Positions 23,170 through 34,037 of a stretch of DNA of 64,000 nucleotides are shown one piece after another (within the stretch, counting starts at the first letter, position 1; each line of letters starts with the position of its first letter). A program made the position numbers and the translations under genes. This DNA is from Clitoria ternatea (Eukaryota; Streptophyta; Magnoliopsida; Fabales; Fabaceae), in assembly GCA_037962975.1 (NCBI GenBank), contig CM075674.1:84894501-84958500 (forward strand), read 5' to 3'. The notes beneath the pieces were generated by a model, which saw only the letters and a program-made list of their open reading frames with translations, searched no databases and was not told the origin of the DNA.

Positions 23170-23884
23170 TCATCAGAGCCTCTCTTCATTCAGAATCGCT
23201 TCACTCAGGAATTCTTTACTTGAATGTGTCTCCGCCCGAGAGATACTCATTTGAAATCAAAGCCTTTCATCGCTTGGAAGTACTTCTCTTGGAATTGACC
23301 TACTCGGAAATGTCTCACTCGGAGACAACGTCATTCATAAATATCTCACTCGGATATATCTTTGCCCGAAAAGTTTTCTTTCAACATCAGAGCCACTTTT
23401 CATTCAGAATTGATTCACTCGGGTATTCCTTACTTGAATGTGTCTCCGCCCGAGAGATACTCATTTGAAAGCAAAGCCTTTCATTGCTTGGAAGTACTTC
23501 TCTCGGAATTGACCCACTCGGAAATGTCTCACTCGGAGACAACCTCATTCATAAATATCTCACTCGGATATATCTCTGCCCGAAAAGTTTTTTTCAACTT
23601 CAGAGTCACTTTTCGTTCAGAATTGATTCACTCGGGAATTCCTTACTCGAATGTGTCTCCGTCCGAGAGATACTCATTTGAAATCAAAGCCTTTCATCGC
23701 TCGGAAGTACTTCTCTCGGAATTTACCCACTCGGAAATGCCTCACTCGGAGACATCCCACTCAGAAGTGTGGAGCTTGAGTGTCTTTACCCGAAAGGTAT
23801 TCATTCATAGTCAGAGCCTTTCTTCATTCGGAAGTAGCTCCCTTTGAAGCAGCCCACTCAGAAATGCCTCACTCGGAGACATCC
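23170..23884. repeat. ACTCGG subrepeats of the right Ogre LTR, first part
   Basis: These are the same units of about 215 bases as at 4080-4680. They are interrupted at 23884 by the 3.36-kb LTR and continue at 27253. Confidence 0.75.
23880..23884. repeat. Target-site duplication CATCC (left)
   Basis: CATCC at 23880-23884 and again at 27248-27252. Rejoining at CATCC restores the LTR subrepeat GAGACATCCCACTCGG. Confidence 0.9.
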
Positions 23885-26800
23885 TGTAACGCCCCGAAAC
23901 GTGGATTAAAATTTTCGAGTAAATTTTTCGCTTTTTCGAAAGATCATTTTAAAAATTATAAATTTAATTCAGAGTTTATATAACAATTAATAACAGCGGA
24001 AAAATTATCATACATACTAGTCGTGATTAATTAAATTCAAGAAAATATTTAAGTAGCGAAAACGATTGTGAAGATAATGGTACATGACATATTATATTTA
24101 TTACAACCCATAAATTCAAAGTTCAGGTAATAAAACAAATAGACATCCATCATGGCATCACTCTGCATTCTGCGTGTCATTCACTGTAAAAATTAATGTA
24201 AGAGTGAGACAGAATATAGAATAAATATAAAATAGATAAAATTGCACAAACACAATCAACAATTCATAATGATATGATGAATATGCCAAACAAGTCCATT
24301 AATAGATCTTTAATTAGTCAAATGATGTCATGCTGGATCCATTTGGTCTTGGTGGGAATACTGCAGTAAAAGTCTCATAGAGACACAAATAGGGCTTTAG
24401 CATATACCATGAATCCCTATACTTCATGGCGCTTAAGTACCGAAGTACACAATATCATAAGTAGGACTTCTGCATAAACCATGAATCCCTACACTCCATG
24501 GCACACAACATAATAGGGCTTAACTCATCATAGAGTAACCCCCCCACCAGGGTAGGCAATCATGGAACCCCTAAATTCCATGGTGCGTCTGAATGTTTAT
24601 GATGCATGAATGCCTTTAATTCTTTTAACATACCATGATATCCACATTTCCAAAACCTCTTGGATACTACAAGTCCTCAAGGAACACAATACACATAATA
24701 ATTCACAAAATCATAGATTTACTGTTTCAACCACATATGTCAATAACCACAAGGCATTCATGTACATATATATTAATTATGTCATTCATAATTATTCACC
24801 ATCACAATATACAAACTGTGTGATACTCAACAACATTTATAATAATTCATAATCACTCAATAATTTAATAAATAATTTTTAGACATAGAGAAAATATCAT
24901 TTTCTTTCAAAATAGCCATTCTAAGTGACTTTCAGCATCCCCAACAGCAACATACATTAGCAAAACAGTCATAACATGGGCAAATCAACTCCTTTTTAGG
25001 TGATTCCACTTTCTATAGCTCAATAATACAATTATCTACAACTTTCATGAAGAACACAGTTTCAAATTCCAAACAGAAATATTACTTATTCACGAAATAC
25101 CACACTGCCTCAAGGTGAGTTTTTCAAAACGTACATATATTAGTAATTTCAGTGTTTCTGGAGTTACAAAAATGATTTTTGCATGAAACCAGTTCTAAAA
25201 TACTCTTAACATAATTATCTACAACTTTCATGAAGACTCAAACAACTAATTCATACCACAAAATTCCCAGTATTGAAAACAAGATTCGGATTTTCAAAAT
25301 TCCAGAATTTCAGAATTTCAGCTTGCACATACTTCAGTAATTTGAGCATAACTTGAACTACAAAAATTATTTTGATGTGAAACCACTTTCTAAAAATCCA
25401 AAACTTAATTATCTACAACTTTTATGAAGACTCAAACAACTAATTCATACCACAAAATTCCCAGTATTGAAAACAAGATTCGGATTTCCAAAAATCCAGA
25501 ATTTCAGAATTTCAGCTTGCACATACTTCAGTAATTTGAGCATAACTTGAACTACAAAAATTATTTTGATGTGAAACCACTTTCTAAAAATCCAAAACTT
25601 AATTATCTACAACTTTCATGAAGACATCCAAGGCTGATTATGCATGTATAATTCCCAGCATATCAAAATATACACTAAACATGAAGCAAATCTTTCACTC
25701 GGATATACAGTAGTATTTTGGCTATAACTTTTGCTACACATACTCAAATCAATCGGTTCAGGTCTCAAAATTCACATAACAAAAAGATTTACAACTTTCA
25801 TGAAGACACTGATCACTAATTCTTATTACAAAATGCCCAATTTTAACAATAAGATACGGATTTCAAGTTCACAGATTTACAGCTTGTACATACTTCAGTA
25901 TTATGAGTATAACTTGAGCTACAAAAATTATTTTAATGTGAAACCACTTTCTAAAGATCCATAACTTAATTATCTACAACTTTCATGAAGACATCCAAGG
26001 CTGATTATGCACGTACAGTTCCCAGTAAATCAATATATACACAAAACAAAGGATAAATCTTTCATATGAACATGCTGTAGTGTTTTGGCTATAACTTTTG
26101 CTATACTTATTCAAATTACTTGATTCAGGTCTCAAAATTCAGATATCAAAAAGATCTACAACTTTCATGAAGAAGTCAGAGTCAAATTCACACGTTTTCA
26201 ATATCAAAAATGAGCAACAAGTTACGAATAAATTCTGGAATCCTAGAATCAGCATACAATTCTACCCATTTCACAAATATTCACAACCCTGTCCCCTCTT
26301 ACCTTAATGGAGGTTCCTAAAGTGGTTGAAAGTGTTGTATTATTGTCCTAGCTTCAGATCAAGAGTGAAATTGATGGAGAAAGTGAAAGAAAATAAGAGA
26401 GAGACTTTACTAACTTTAGCTTGTTCTAAGAATTCAGACTTGGGAACAAGATGTAGTGTTGATTTAATGATGTAAATGACAAGTGGGGGACAAGATTTTC
26501 ATAATGGGATTGTAGTGGGATGTTAGGTGCATGAATTATGGTGATAATGGAGGTTTTAGGTGAGAAAAATGAGCTGGATTGTTGACCATTTCCGCAGCCT
26601 ACATAATGTAGTTTGTTTGATTGAAGTAAATATCAATTCTGACACTGTTTTGGTATTTTAGGCATATCTCTCTCATATCTTAATGGATTTTAACAAATGT
26701 GGTCTTGTTGGAAAGCTAAGACAACGAGGAACAACTTTGTAGTTTACGACTTTTTCAAATTCGGACTCTAACAAGGTATTAAAATATGTACAAGATGATA

Positions 26801-27247
26801 TGATTGAAATAAAATATCAATTCTGACACTGTTTTGGTATTTTGGACATATCTCTCTCATATCTTAATGGAATTTAACAAATTTGGTCTTTTTGGAAAGA
26901 TAAGAAAAAGAGGAACAACTTTGTAGTTGGACACATTTCCAAATTCGGAATCTAACTAACAATTAAAATGTGTACAAGATGACACATTTTGAGTGGAGTA
27001 TGTGGCAATTTGATGAGAGTAATTGGAAAAGCCAAGGAAATTAATAACTAAGGAAATAGGTAATAAATTATTTGATTAACTTTTACCAAAGGTATAAAGT
27101 TAAAATTATTTACCATGGTAAAAGGTTAAATTGAAGATGTTGTCCTAACCAAAAATTTATGTAGAAAGTTGAGATAAAATGGATAATATCATTGATGGTC
27201 TAAATCAAAAAGATTATACATGAGAATAAAATTTTTAGGATGTTACA
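23885..27247 (+). mobile_element. Solo LTR of 3363 bp (copy 2), inverted relative to 1-2469
   Basis: It starts TGTAACGCCCCG and ends GGATGTTACA and is flanked by a perfect CATCC duplication, so both ends are certain. There is no PBS, polypurine tract or coding region inside; the small frames arise from repeats. The middle holds seven units of about 190 bases, each with CTACAACTTTCATGAAGA. The family is unassigned; the 5-bp duplication and TG...CA ends fit an LTR retrotransposon solo LTR. Confidence 0.88.
25020..26190. repeat. Seven tandem units of about 190 bp inside the 3.4-kb LTR
   Basis: The marker CTACAACTTTCATGAAG (or a one-base variant) recurs near 25033, 25217, 25412, 25607, 25792, 25975 and 26157. 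The inverted copy at 1-1400 has six (near 378, 560, 744, 926, 1119 and 1304). The two units around 25217-25600 are almost identical, which indicates a recent unit gain in this copy. Confidence 0.85.
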
Positions 27248-27252
27248 CATCC

Positions 27253-27949
27253 CACTCGGCAACGTCTCACTCGGAGACACCCTACTCAAAAATGATCATT
27301 CGAATTTACCCTACTCAGAAATGATCATTCAGAAATATGGAACTTTAAAAGAGTTTCTGCCCGAAAGGTATTCATTCATAGTCAGAGCCTTTCTTTGTTC
27401 GGAGGTAACTCCCTTGGAAACAGCCCACTCGGAAATGCCTCACTCGAAGACATCCCACTCGACAACGTCTCACTCGGAGACACCCTACTCAAAAATGATC
27501 ATTCGGAGTCACCTTACTCAAAAATGATCATTCGGAAATATGGATCTTAAAAGAGTTTCTGCCTGAAAGGTATTCATTCATAGTCAGAGCCTTTCTTCGT
27601 TCGGAGGTAACTCCCTTGGAAGCAGCCCACTCGGAAATGCCTCACTCGGAGACATCCCTCTCGGCAACGTCTCACTCAGAGACACCCTACTCGGAAATCA
27701 CCATTCGGAGTCACCTTACTCGGAAATGATCATTCAAAAATATGGAACTTAAAAGAGTCTCTGCCCGAAAGGTATTCATTCATAGCCAGAGCCTTTTCTT
27801 CGTTCGGAAGTAACTCCCTTAGAAGCAACCCACTCAGAAATGCCTCACTCGGAGGCATCCCACTCGGCAACGTCTCACTCGAAGACACCCTACTCGGAAA
27901 TAATCATTCGGAGTCGAAGTTCAGTTTAGGGTTTAGGGTTTAGGGTGAC
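27253..27949 (-). repeat. Right Ogre LTR, middle segment
   Basis: The ACTCGG subrepeats continue and end in the telomere-type block, matching 4780-5513 of the left LTR. Sequence identity stops after GGTGAC at 27949, where copia sequence begins. Confidence 0.85.
27925..27945. repeat. (TTTAGGG)3 block in Ogre 5' LTR
   Basis: This is the counterpart of 5487-5507: three exact telomere-type units at the same LTR position. Confidence 0.9.
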
Positions 27950-29240
27950 TATATAGCCAAGGCTTCATGAAGTCCTACTTCTTGAACCCACCATCCTCTT
28001 GGAGTCACCACTCCTTGGTTCCTTTCAAAGACAAAAGCGCTTAGAGTCACCACTCTAGTTTTCTTCTAGATCTCTACTTTGTTGCCTCGATCAAGATTAC
28101 AAGATTTTTAAAGAAACTCGTTTTACATACGAGTGAAGGGTTGAGAAAAGAAATACAACAGAATGAAGAGAGGCACAGCACGCAGGCTGTATTTAAATAA
28201 AATAACTAAGACCATAACCATTCACCATGCAACGTGTTAATTAATTAATTATAACCCATTTGAAATAATTTTAAAAAAAATAAATTTTTAAACGGGCCAT
28301 TAAACACGTGGGTCGGAAATAAGGCGCTACGCAGAGAATGTACGGGGGTCCCGCTACCTGGTTAGCGGGCGGGGTCAAGGGGGGGCCGCCTTGCGGGGTG
28401 CGGGGCAGCGCCCCGGCCCAAAATTTTAGTACTGTAGTCAGGTTGGTTCCCAGGAAAGAGAGGTGGGTCCGGTGTGACCGCTTAAGTATCAAATCTTTCC
28501 TAGCCAGAACGTCCCACTGACCATTAACAGCTCTAAAATTTCGGCTAGGGTTTCAACCACTTTAAAACCCTAATTCCTTGTTGCGAACACTTCACAACGC
28601 AGCCGTCAAGGCATATGGAGGCAGCGCCGTCTAGGGTTTCAAAACCTAGAATTCAATTTGCGCTAATGCCAACATGCAATGCCTTTCCATGACAGCCGTC
28701 TAGGTTTCAACTCTTGAACCCTAGATTAAGAAACGGCCATGGTTTAACACTTAAACCTTATCACTTAGCGCCCCATAACATGAACCATTCATGTTCGAAG
28801 ATCAACTCAATTGATTCAAAGTTTGTACGATGACTATCATATGAGTAAAACACATATCAAAATTGCATAAACTCATACATCATACAAATTTAAACGGCAA
28901 CAACATACATACTGAAATTAAGAAACTCTATAACATGCATCATATACAATTTATAAAGAATAACTCAGAATTATATGTATCATGCCAAAACAGAGGTCAT
29001 ACCATATACATGATTAATCATTGTAATAATATGCATCATATGCGATAACTCAAAATAGCAACATAATCATGCATGTTCATTTTCGAATCCTAGTTTCACA
29101 AAACATTTTCGCAAAACAAAATTGCAAAGCTTTAAACAACGAAACGATTTTGCAAATCATATTTTCCAAAAGCTCTTGCAAACGAAAACATATCATCATA
29201 AAATATAAACGAATGCCCAAAACACGGTTTTGCAACCCAA

Positions 29241-29252
29241 GCTCTGATACCA
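29241..29252 (-). other. Primer-binding site of the truncated copia element
   Basis: The minus strand reads TGGTATCAGAGC, the initiator tRNA-Met primer site, two bases from the LTR edge. Confidence 0.85.
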
Positions 29253-29253
29253 C

Positions 29254-30533
29254 TGTTAGGAATCCCTTAGCATGAGCAGCGGAAAAATAAAAGGGATTCC
29301 ATAGGATTTGCAAGGTTCCGTGTTTCAAAGCACAAAACAATTTTGAATTATTTTAGGTTACCTCTTGAAGAACTCCGAAGCAGTCGTAGCCTCGTCCTTT
29401 AGGAGTCCACACGAGCACTCCCACCAGAATCGCAACACTTGCCAACTGCTAGTTTGACGGCGTGTAGCTCTTGCAACTTTTGCGAATTTGTGTCTCACTT
29501 GAGTGAACGGCCTATGAGCATCTTATGCTCTATTTATAGGCTTAGGTTTGACCTAATTTGTTCTCTCTAAAAGTGGGCTCCTTACTCATTCCAAATGAGT
29601 TAGGCCCAATAGCTTTATTTTAGTCCAACTAAAATAAGACAACATTTTCAGATGGGCTTACTCTATGTGTGTGACCCTATAGGTAAAATACCCGGTCATA
29701 TTAATAATAAACTATTTTATTATTAATATAGAATAAGAGCGGCATCTAGCAATGCATCATTATGTCCGAATATTATTATCAACATAACCTATAAGTGATA
29801 ATTATTTAATACGTTTATTCCTTTTGTCACGATATCCTAATTGGGCCCAAGGCATGGTCGCGTCATCCTTGTACGGCCCAATTTATTTTACTTGATACCG
29901 GAGTAGACTGGATCCGAATAAATATCTAATATTTATTCTTTCTAGCATGGCCATGCATTTTCTTAGTCTTACTCCATCAAGTGGCCTATGGATATCACTC
30001 CTGTCACATAGGAGAGACAAATCCCATCTACATCACTCACATCCCTCTGCATAATTTTTTCATTGCCTAATCACAACCTTTATAGTCCTCTTGTTACAGA
30101 AGACGTTTAATTGTATTAAAACAATAAACTCCTCATGTAGGAATCGTAGTGACTTCAGGTCGAAGGACTACATATACCATTATCACATTGAGAATCGTTT
30201 ATGACAATCATGTAACGATCCATGCAACGTTCTCATGGTGGGTCTGTCCAGTACATCATTACTCTTAATGTGTACCCATGTGAAGACTCGATATCATCTA
30301 TATCTATGATCTGTGAGATCAGGTCATCAGTATACTCACACACTAGTCTCAGTGTATTTACATGTCCCCATGTAAATACTTAACTAGGGACATTTTAGGA
30401 ATAATTTTTATATGACCTATTATTCCAAGGATAAATATGTTTAAAACAATTTTAAACTGAAATATTTATTCTATTGATAAGTAAAAATGATACAAATGAA
30501 AAAGCATAAAAGCTCATAGTGCATACACCAACA
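29254..30533 (-). repeat. Copia-family LTR (1280 bp)
   Basis: One of four LTRs of one family in this window. A TATA box (minus CCTATAAATAGAG) lies at 29528-29540. Confidence 0.85.
29528..29540 (-). promoter_or_regulatory. TATA box of copia LTR
   Basis: CCTATAAATAGAG on the minus strand. It is conserved at the same LTR position in all four copies of the family (35442-35454 has TATATA). Confidence 0.6.
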
Positions 30534-30610
30534 AATAGAACGAAGGGGTTCCAAGTGACGGAATTCCCCATTCTTGGTGAAAATTGACCAGACCAAAATA
30601 GGTGTTCACA

Positions 30611-33001
30611 ATGTGAAATCACCATTTAATAGGATTCTAGGAAGACCGTCTTTGAATGTTTTAGAAGCGGTAGTGTCCACCCTACACCTGTTGATCAAAT
30701 TCACTGACAAAGATGACAAAGTTTCCTTAGTAAGAGAAGACCAGTAAATAGCCCGTTATTGCTACAAGCGAAGTGTATAGATGACAAAACTTGAAGAAAT
30801 AATTAAGAAGGGATGACCAAATGATAGCGGATCAGTGTCGGGATCATTAAACATGATCGACTTGGATCCAAGAGAGGAATTAGTGACAGATCCATTGAAC
30901 CCGGTAGGACCAACACCAGAGGGAGGAACAAAGAAAATACCCTTGGAAGAAGACTTGGCTAAAATAACAAAAATTAATGACCAATTAGAGCCCAATATGG
31001 AAGAATGATTATTGAAATTGCTAAAAGAATTTAGGCTCTTTTTTGCTTGGACGACGACTGACATGCCTGGAATAGATTCAAATTTCTATTATCATAAATT
31101 GGTAGTCTAGCCAGAGTTGAAAGCGGTAGCATAAAAGAAAAGAAAACTAGGACCTAAAAAGCAACAAGCTGCTTGTGAACAGACAAAGGATCTGTTAAAA
31201 ACTGGGTTCATTTAAGAGGTCCAATATTCATCTTGGGTCTCAAATTATGTGATGGTCAAAAAGGCGAATAGGAAGTGGAGAATATGTACGGACTTTACTA
31301 ATTTAAATAAGTGTTTCCCAAAAGACCCATATTCATTATCAAGTATAAACTAGATAATGGATGATTCCTCGGGTTACCAGCTTTTATCTTTCATAGATGC
31401 CTACTCCGGATACAACTAGATCCCGATGTGAAGGAAAGATGAGGAAAAAACAGCTTTTATCAATGATAAGGGGGTATCGTAATGCCTTTCGAACTAAAAA
31501 AAGTCGGAGCAACACATCAGAGGATGATGAACAAAGTTTTTGATGAAATGCATTCCAAAATAGTTGAAGTATACATAGATGATATTATTGCAAAAACCCT
31601 GGTTGGAGGAGATCATGTAGAGGATCTCAGGAAAATTTTTCAGAGAATTCAGATGTATATCATGAGGTTGAACCCTTTAAAATACATTTTTGCAGTACTA
31701 ATAGGAAGGTTCCTCAGATTCATGTTAACTCAAAGAGGAATAAAAGCCAACCTGGATAAGTGCAAGGTAATTCAAGAACTCCATAGACCTACAAATGTTA
31801 GAGAAGTCTAGTTGTTGAATGGGAAGGTAGCAGCATTATCCCGATTTATGCCAAAATGGCACACCAGTCACTCCCGTTGTAAAAGTTGTTAAAGAAAAAT
31901 AAGAGGTTTGAATGGGGTGAAGAGCAAGAAAAGGCTTTCCAGAGCCTCAAGGAAGTATTGGCTAATCCACCAGTGTTAACAAGACCAGATGCAGGGTAAC
32001 AACTTTTCCTATACTTATCAGTCTCAAATGATGCATTGGGAGCGATACTGGTAAAAGAAACCATGGAGGGACAACGACCGATGTACTTTATTAGAAAAGT
32101 ACTACAAGGGGCAGAAAACCGGTACTACAAGCAGGAAAAGGCTGCCTTGGCTCTAGTATGGACTTACGACGGTTAAGGCAGTACTTTCATGCTAACTCAA
32201 TCGTGGTCCGAATGGATCTTCCATTAAGAATAATTTTTCATAAGCCGGACTTAGTTGGGAGAATGATTAAGTGGGCAATAGAGTTATTGGAATTTGATAT
32301 CTTGTATGAACCAAGATCGGCCATCAAAGCTCGGGTGTTGGTAGACTTCGTCATAGAATTAACAAGAGAAGCACCCCACCACTAAGAGAGTATTGATTTA
32401 TATACATAGACGGGTCTTCGAATGCTAAAGGATATGGGGTCGGGATAGTTGTTGAAAGTGAAGACCGGGTATGCGTCAAAATATCCCTCAAATTTGATTA
32501 CAAAACATCACATAACCAAGAATAATATGAAGCATGTTTGGCAGGGTAAAGAATAGTCTTAGATGTTGGAGCATAGACCGCTGTCCTTTGTAATGATTCT
32601 TAGCTAGTCATATCACAGATAAACAAGAGCTACCAAGCTAAGAAGCTGATATTGCAGCAATATCTGGCCAAAGTGAAGGAGCTGGAGGAAAGGTTCAAGG
32701 GAATAGAATACAAACATGTTATAAGAGAAGACAATGTAAAAGCTAATGTACTGTCTAAATTAGCAAGCACCAAAAAGGTCAGTTCCACAACCATGATTAT
32801 TCAAAGCACTCTTGCGGCCCCCGGTATAATAACACCAGTCAAGATATGTTCCATTCGTCCCTGGGCCTATTTGGATGACTTGTGGACCATTCCGATTATC
32901 CAATATCTGGTAAGTGGACAGCTCCACATTGACCCACTTGGAAAGAAAAAGTTAAAGAAATATCTCCCTAATTACATGTTAGTAGATGGAAACTTATCTT
33001 A
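30611..33001 (+). pseudogene. Decayed Tat-type Ty3/gypsy pol fragment (protease end, RT, RNase H, second RNase H)
   Basis: Read on the plus strand in shifting frames, this shows the end of protease (LGRPSLNVLEAVVS near 30650), the pre-RT signature (TDMPGIDSNFYYHKL near 31060), RT (PFELKKVGATHQRMM; motif C YIDDIIAKT in 31482-31811), RNase H (32158-32385) and the start of the extra RNase H (YIDGSSNAKGYGVG near 32405). Its sequence differs clearly from the Ogre-like pol at 8196-11186, so it belongs to another Tat-group family. Motif C is intact but many stops and frame changes occur. The Ogre-like element is inserted at its left edge (30610). Nothing recognisable as integrase follows. Confidence 0.8.
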
Positions 33002-33136
33002 AAGTGAAGTTAACTCGAGGAACATCAAAAACCTTGATTACCCTTATCTTAAATTTATTAAAAGGGACAGACTCCCACCTTGATCAAAAGAATCTCGTAG
33101 AGGAAAAAGTAGCACTCTCGGGGTATGTGGCAAACC
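33002..33136 (-). pseudogene. Possible fragment of a gypsy-type ORF on the minus strand
   Basis: The minus strand gives CHIPRECYFFLYEILLIKV in one frame, followed in the next by FNKFKIRVIKVFDVPRVNFT. This loosely resembles the conserved N-terminal region of 'putative gypsy type transposon' proteins of large plant retroelements. It would continue leftward in sense from 41283 after removal of the Cassandra-like element. Weak evidence. Confidence 0.3.
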
Positions 33137-33141
33137 CAGTC
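33137..33141. repeat. Target-site duplication CAGTC (left) of the Cassandra-like TRIM
   Basis: CAGTC here and CAGTT at 41283-41287, one mismatch. Confidence 0.6.
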
Positions 33142-33639
33142 TGTAACATCCCGGTGCTGTTGAGTGCGGGGAGTGATCGCCGGTGCATGGGCACGGACAA
33201 GGAGCGACTTTTGGCAGGCTTGCAGCGGGGAATGTGACATCCCGGGCACTGTTGAGGGCGGGGAGTGATTGCCGGTGCATTGGCACGGACAAGGAGCGGC
33301 TCCTGGCAGGCTTCCAGTGGGAGGGACACATGAACGAATCGAATACATACCGGAATGAGAGGGATCCAAAGACTGTATAGGTATAGGACTATACAGTCGA
33401 GGATAGCTTAAAGAAATGAATTCGTACTACCTATACCAACAAATGCATTAGCCTTTTCGGTAGCCTATCACTTAAGAACTCCAAAGTTAAGCGTGCTTAA
33501 CTTGGAGTAATTCTGGGATGGGTGACCTCCTGGGAAGTTCTCAGGAAATGTGTGAGTGATGACAAAAGCACATTGGAAAGGTCTCGTATTGGTCTTTGGG
33601 GCGAGTCGTTCATTCCTGAAAAGCGGCCGGGGCGTTACA
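33142..33639 (+). repeat. Cassandra-like 5' LTR (498 bp)
   Basis: It starts TGTAACATCCCGG and ends GGGGCGTTACA. The first 93-97 bases are tandemly duplicated: a second TGTGACATCCCGG...CAGG block starts near 33234. The other LTR carries the same duplication, so it was in the element before insertion. Confidence 0.88.
33471..33560 (+). repeat. 5S rRNA-derived segment in Cassandra LTR
   Basis: It matches the 5S rRNA internal control region: AGTTAAGCGTGC (box A-like, 33485-33496) and GGATGGGTGACCTCCTGGGA (box C-like, 33516-33535), in the same order and orientation as 5S rRNA. The rest of 5S rRNA is missing and the sequence between the boxes has diverged, so this is not a 5S gene. RNA polymerase III activity is possible, as proposed for Cassandra. 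Confidence 0.9.
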
Positions 33640-33640
33640 G

Positions 33641-33653
33641 TGGTATCAGAGCC
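33641..33653 (+). other. Primer-binding site of the Cassandra-like TRIM
   Basis: TGGTATCAGAGCC is complementary to initiator tRNA-Met and begins two bases after the LTR. Confidence 0.9.
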
Positions 33654-33709
33654 TAGCCTCTCCTAGTACGGTATTGTTCGAGGATGAACCAGGCGGAAGC
33701 TGGTGGGCA

Positions 33710-34037
33710 TGTGACATCCCGGCGCTGTTGAGGGCGGGGAGTGATCGTCGGTGCATGGGCACGGACAAGGAGCGGCTCCTAGCAGGCTTCCAGCGGGGAA
33801 TGTGACATCCCGGGCACTGTTGAGGGCGGGGAGTGATCGCTGGTGCATGGGTACGGACAAGAAGCGGCTCCTGGCAAGCTTCTAGTGGGAGGGACACATG
33901 AACGAATCGAATACATACCGGAATGAGAGGGATCTAAAGACTGTATAGGTATGGGACTATACAGTTGAGGATAGCTTAAAGAAATTAATTCGTACTACCT
34001 ATACCAACAAATGCATTAGCCTTTTTGGTAGCCTATC
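33710..34037 (+). repeat. Cassandra-like 3' LTR, first part
   Basis: It starts TGTGACATCCCGG after a purine-rich AGGCGGAAGCTGGTGGG. It breaks off at CTATC (34033-34037), where the Tekay-like element is inserted just upstream of the 5S-derived segment. Confidence 0.88.
34033..34037. repeat. Target-site duplication CTATC (left) of the Tekay-like element
   Basis: CTATC here and CTATG at 41108-41112. The uninterrupted LTR1 reads CTATCACTTAAG, confirming the junction. Confidence 0.8.

Larger units (their letters stand above)
27950..30533 (-). mobile_element. Truncated Ty1/copia element (5' LTR plus leader)
   Basis: 29254-30533 is a complete LTR (TGTTAGGAATCCC...CACCAACA) of the same family as 55037-56315, 62008-63285 and 35167-36431. 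The PBS complement GCTCTGATACCA lies at 29241-29252. 27950-29240 matches the leader of the complete element (about 60214-61993). No second LTR or target duplication exists on the left, and about 11 bases of the Ogre LTR (GAACCCAAACA in the left copy) are missing there. The rest of the element was therefore lost by deletion, or the insertion was incomplete. Confidence 0.8.
1..30610 (-). mobile_element. Ogre-like (Tat lineage) Ty3/gypsy giant retrotransposon, left end outside window
   Basis: The left LTR ends at 5601 and the right LTR begins at 21064. Both carry the same sequence (for example 2475-5487 matches 21571-23884 plus 27253-27925 with few differences), so they are the two LTRs of one element read on the minus strand. 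In minus order the internal region holds a tRNA-complementary PBS, a leader, an extra ORF1, gag, protease, RT-RNase H, a second RNase H, integrase, a repeat-rich tail and a polypurine tract. An extra ORF before gag, a dual RNase H and a 15.5-kb internal region are hallmarks of Ogre/Tat elements. Without nested insertions each LTR is about 3.6 kb and the whole element about 22-23 kb. The right flank begins ATGTG at 30611; the left target duplication lies outside the window. Confidence 0.9.
21064..30610 (-). repeat. 5' LTR of the Ogre-like element, with two nested insertions
   Basis: LTR sequence occupies 21064-23884, 27253-27949 and 30534-30610, about 3.6 kb in all. On the plus strand it begins TGTCGCAACC and ends GGTGTTCACA. 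It is interrupted by a complete 3.36-kb LTR (23885-27247, with CATCC duplication) and a truncated copia piece (27950-30533). The match to the left LTR is high by eye throughout, so the element is younger than its coding decay alone suggests. Confidence 0.88.

Noticed and set aside
29241..29252. tRNA gene fragments at GCTCTGATACCA / TGGTATCAGAGC sites
   Set aside because: They are 12-13 base primer-binding sites next to LTRs; no tRNA cloverleaf surrounds them.
33471..33560. 5S rRNA gene
   Set aside because: Only the control region is similar, the termini are absent, and the segment lies inside both LTRs of a TRIM.
33044..33897. Minus-strand GC-rich frames (Pro/Ser/Cys-rich) in 33044-33369 and 33646-33897
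   Set aside because: They are antisense translations of the duplicated LTR start of the Cassandra-like TRIM and repeat with it.
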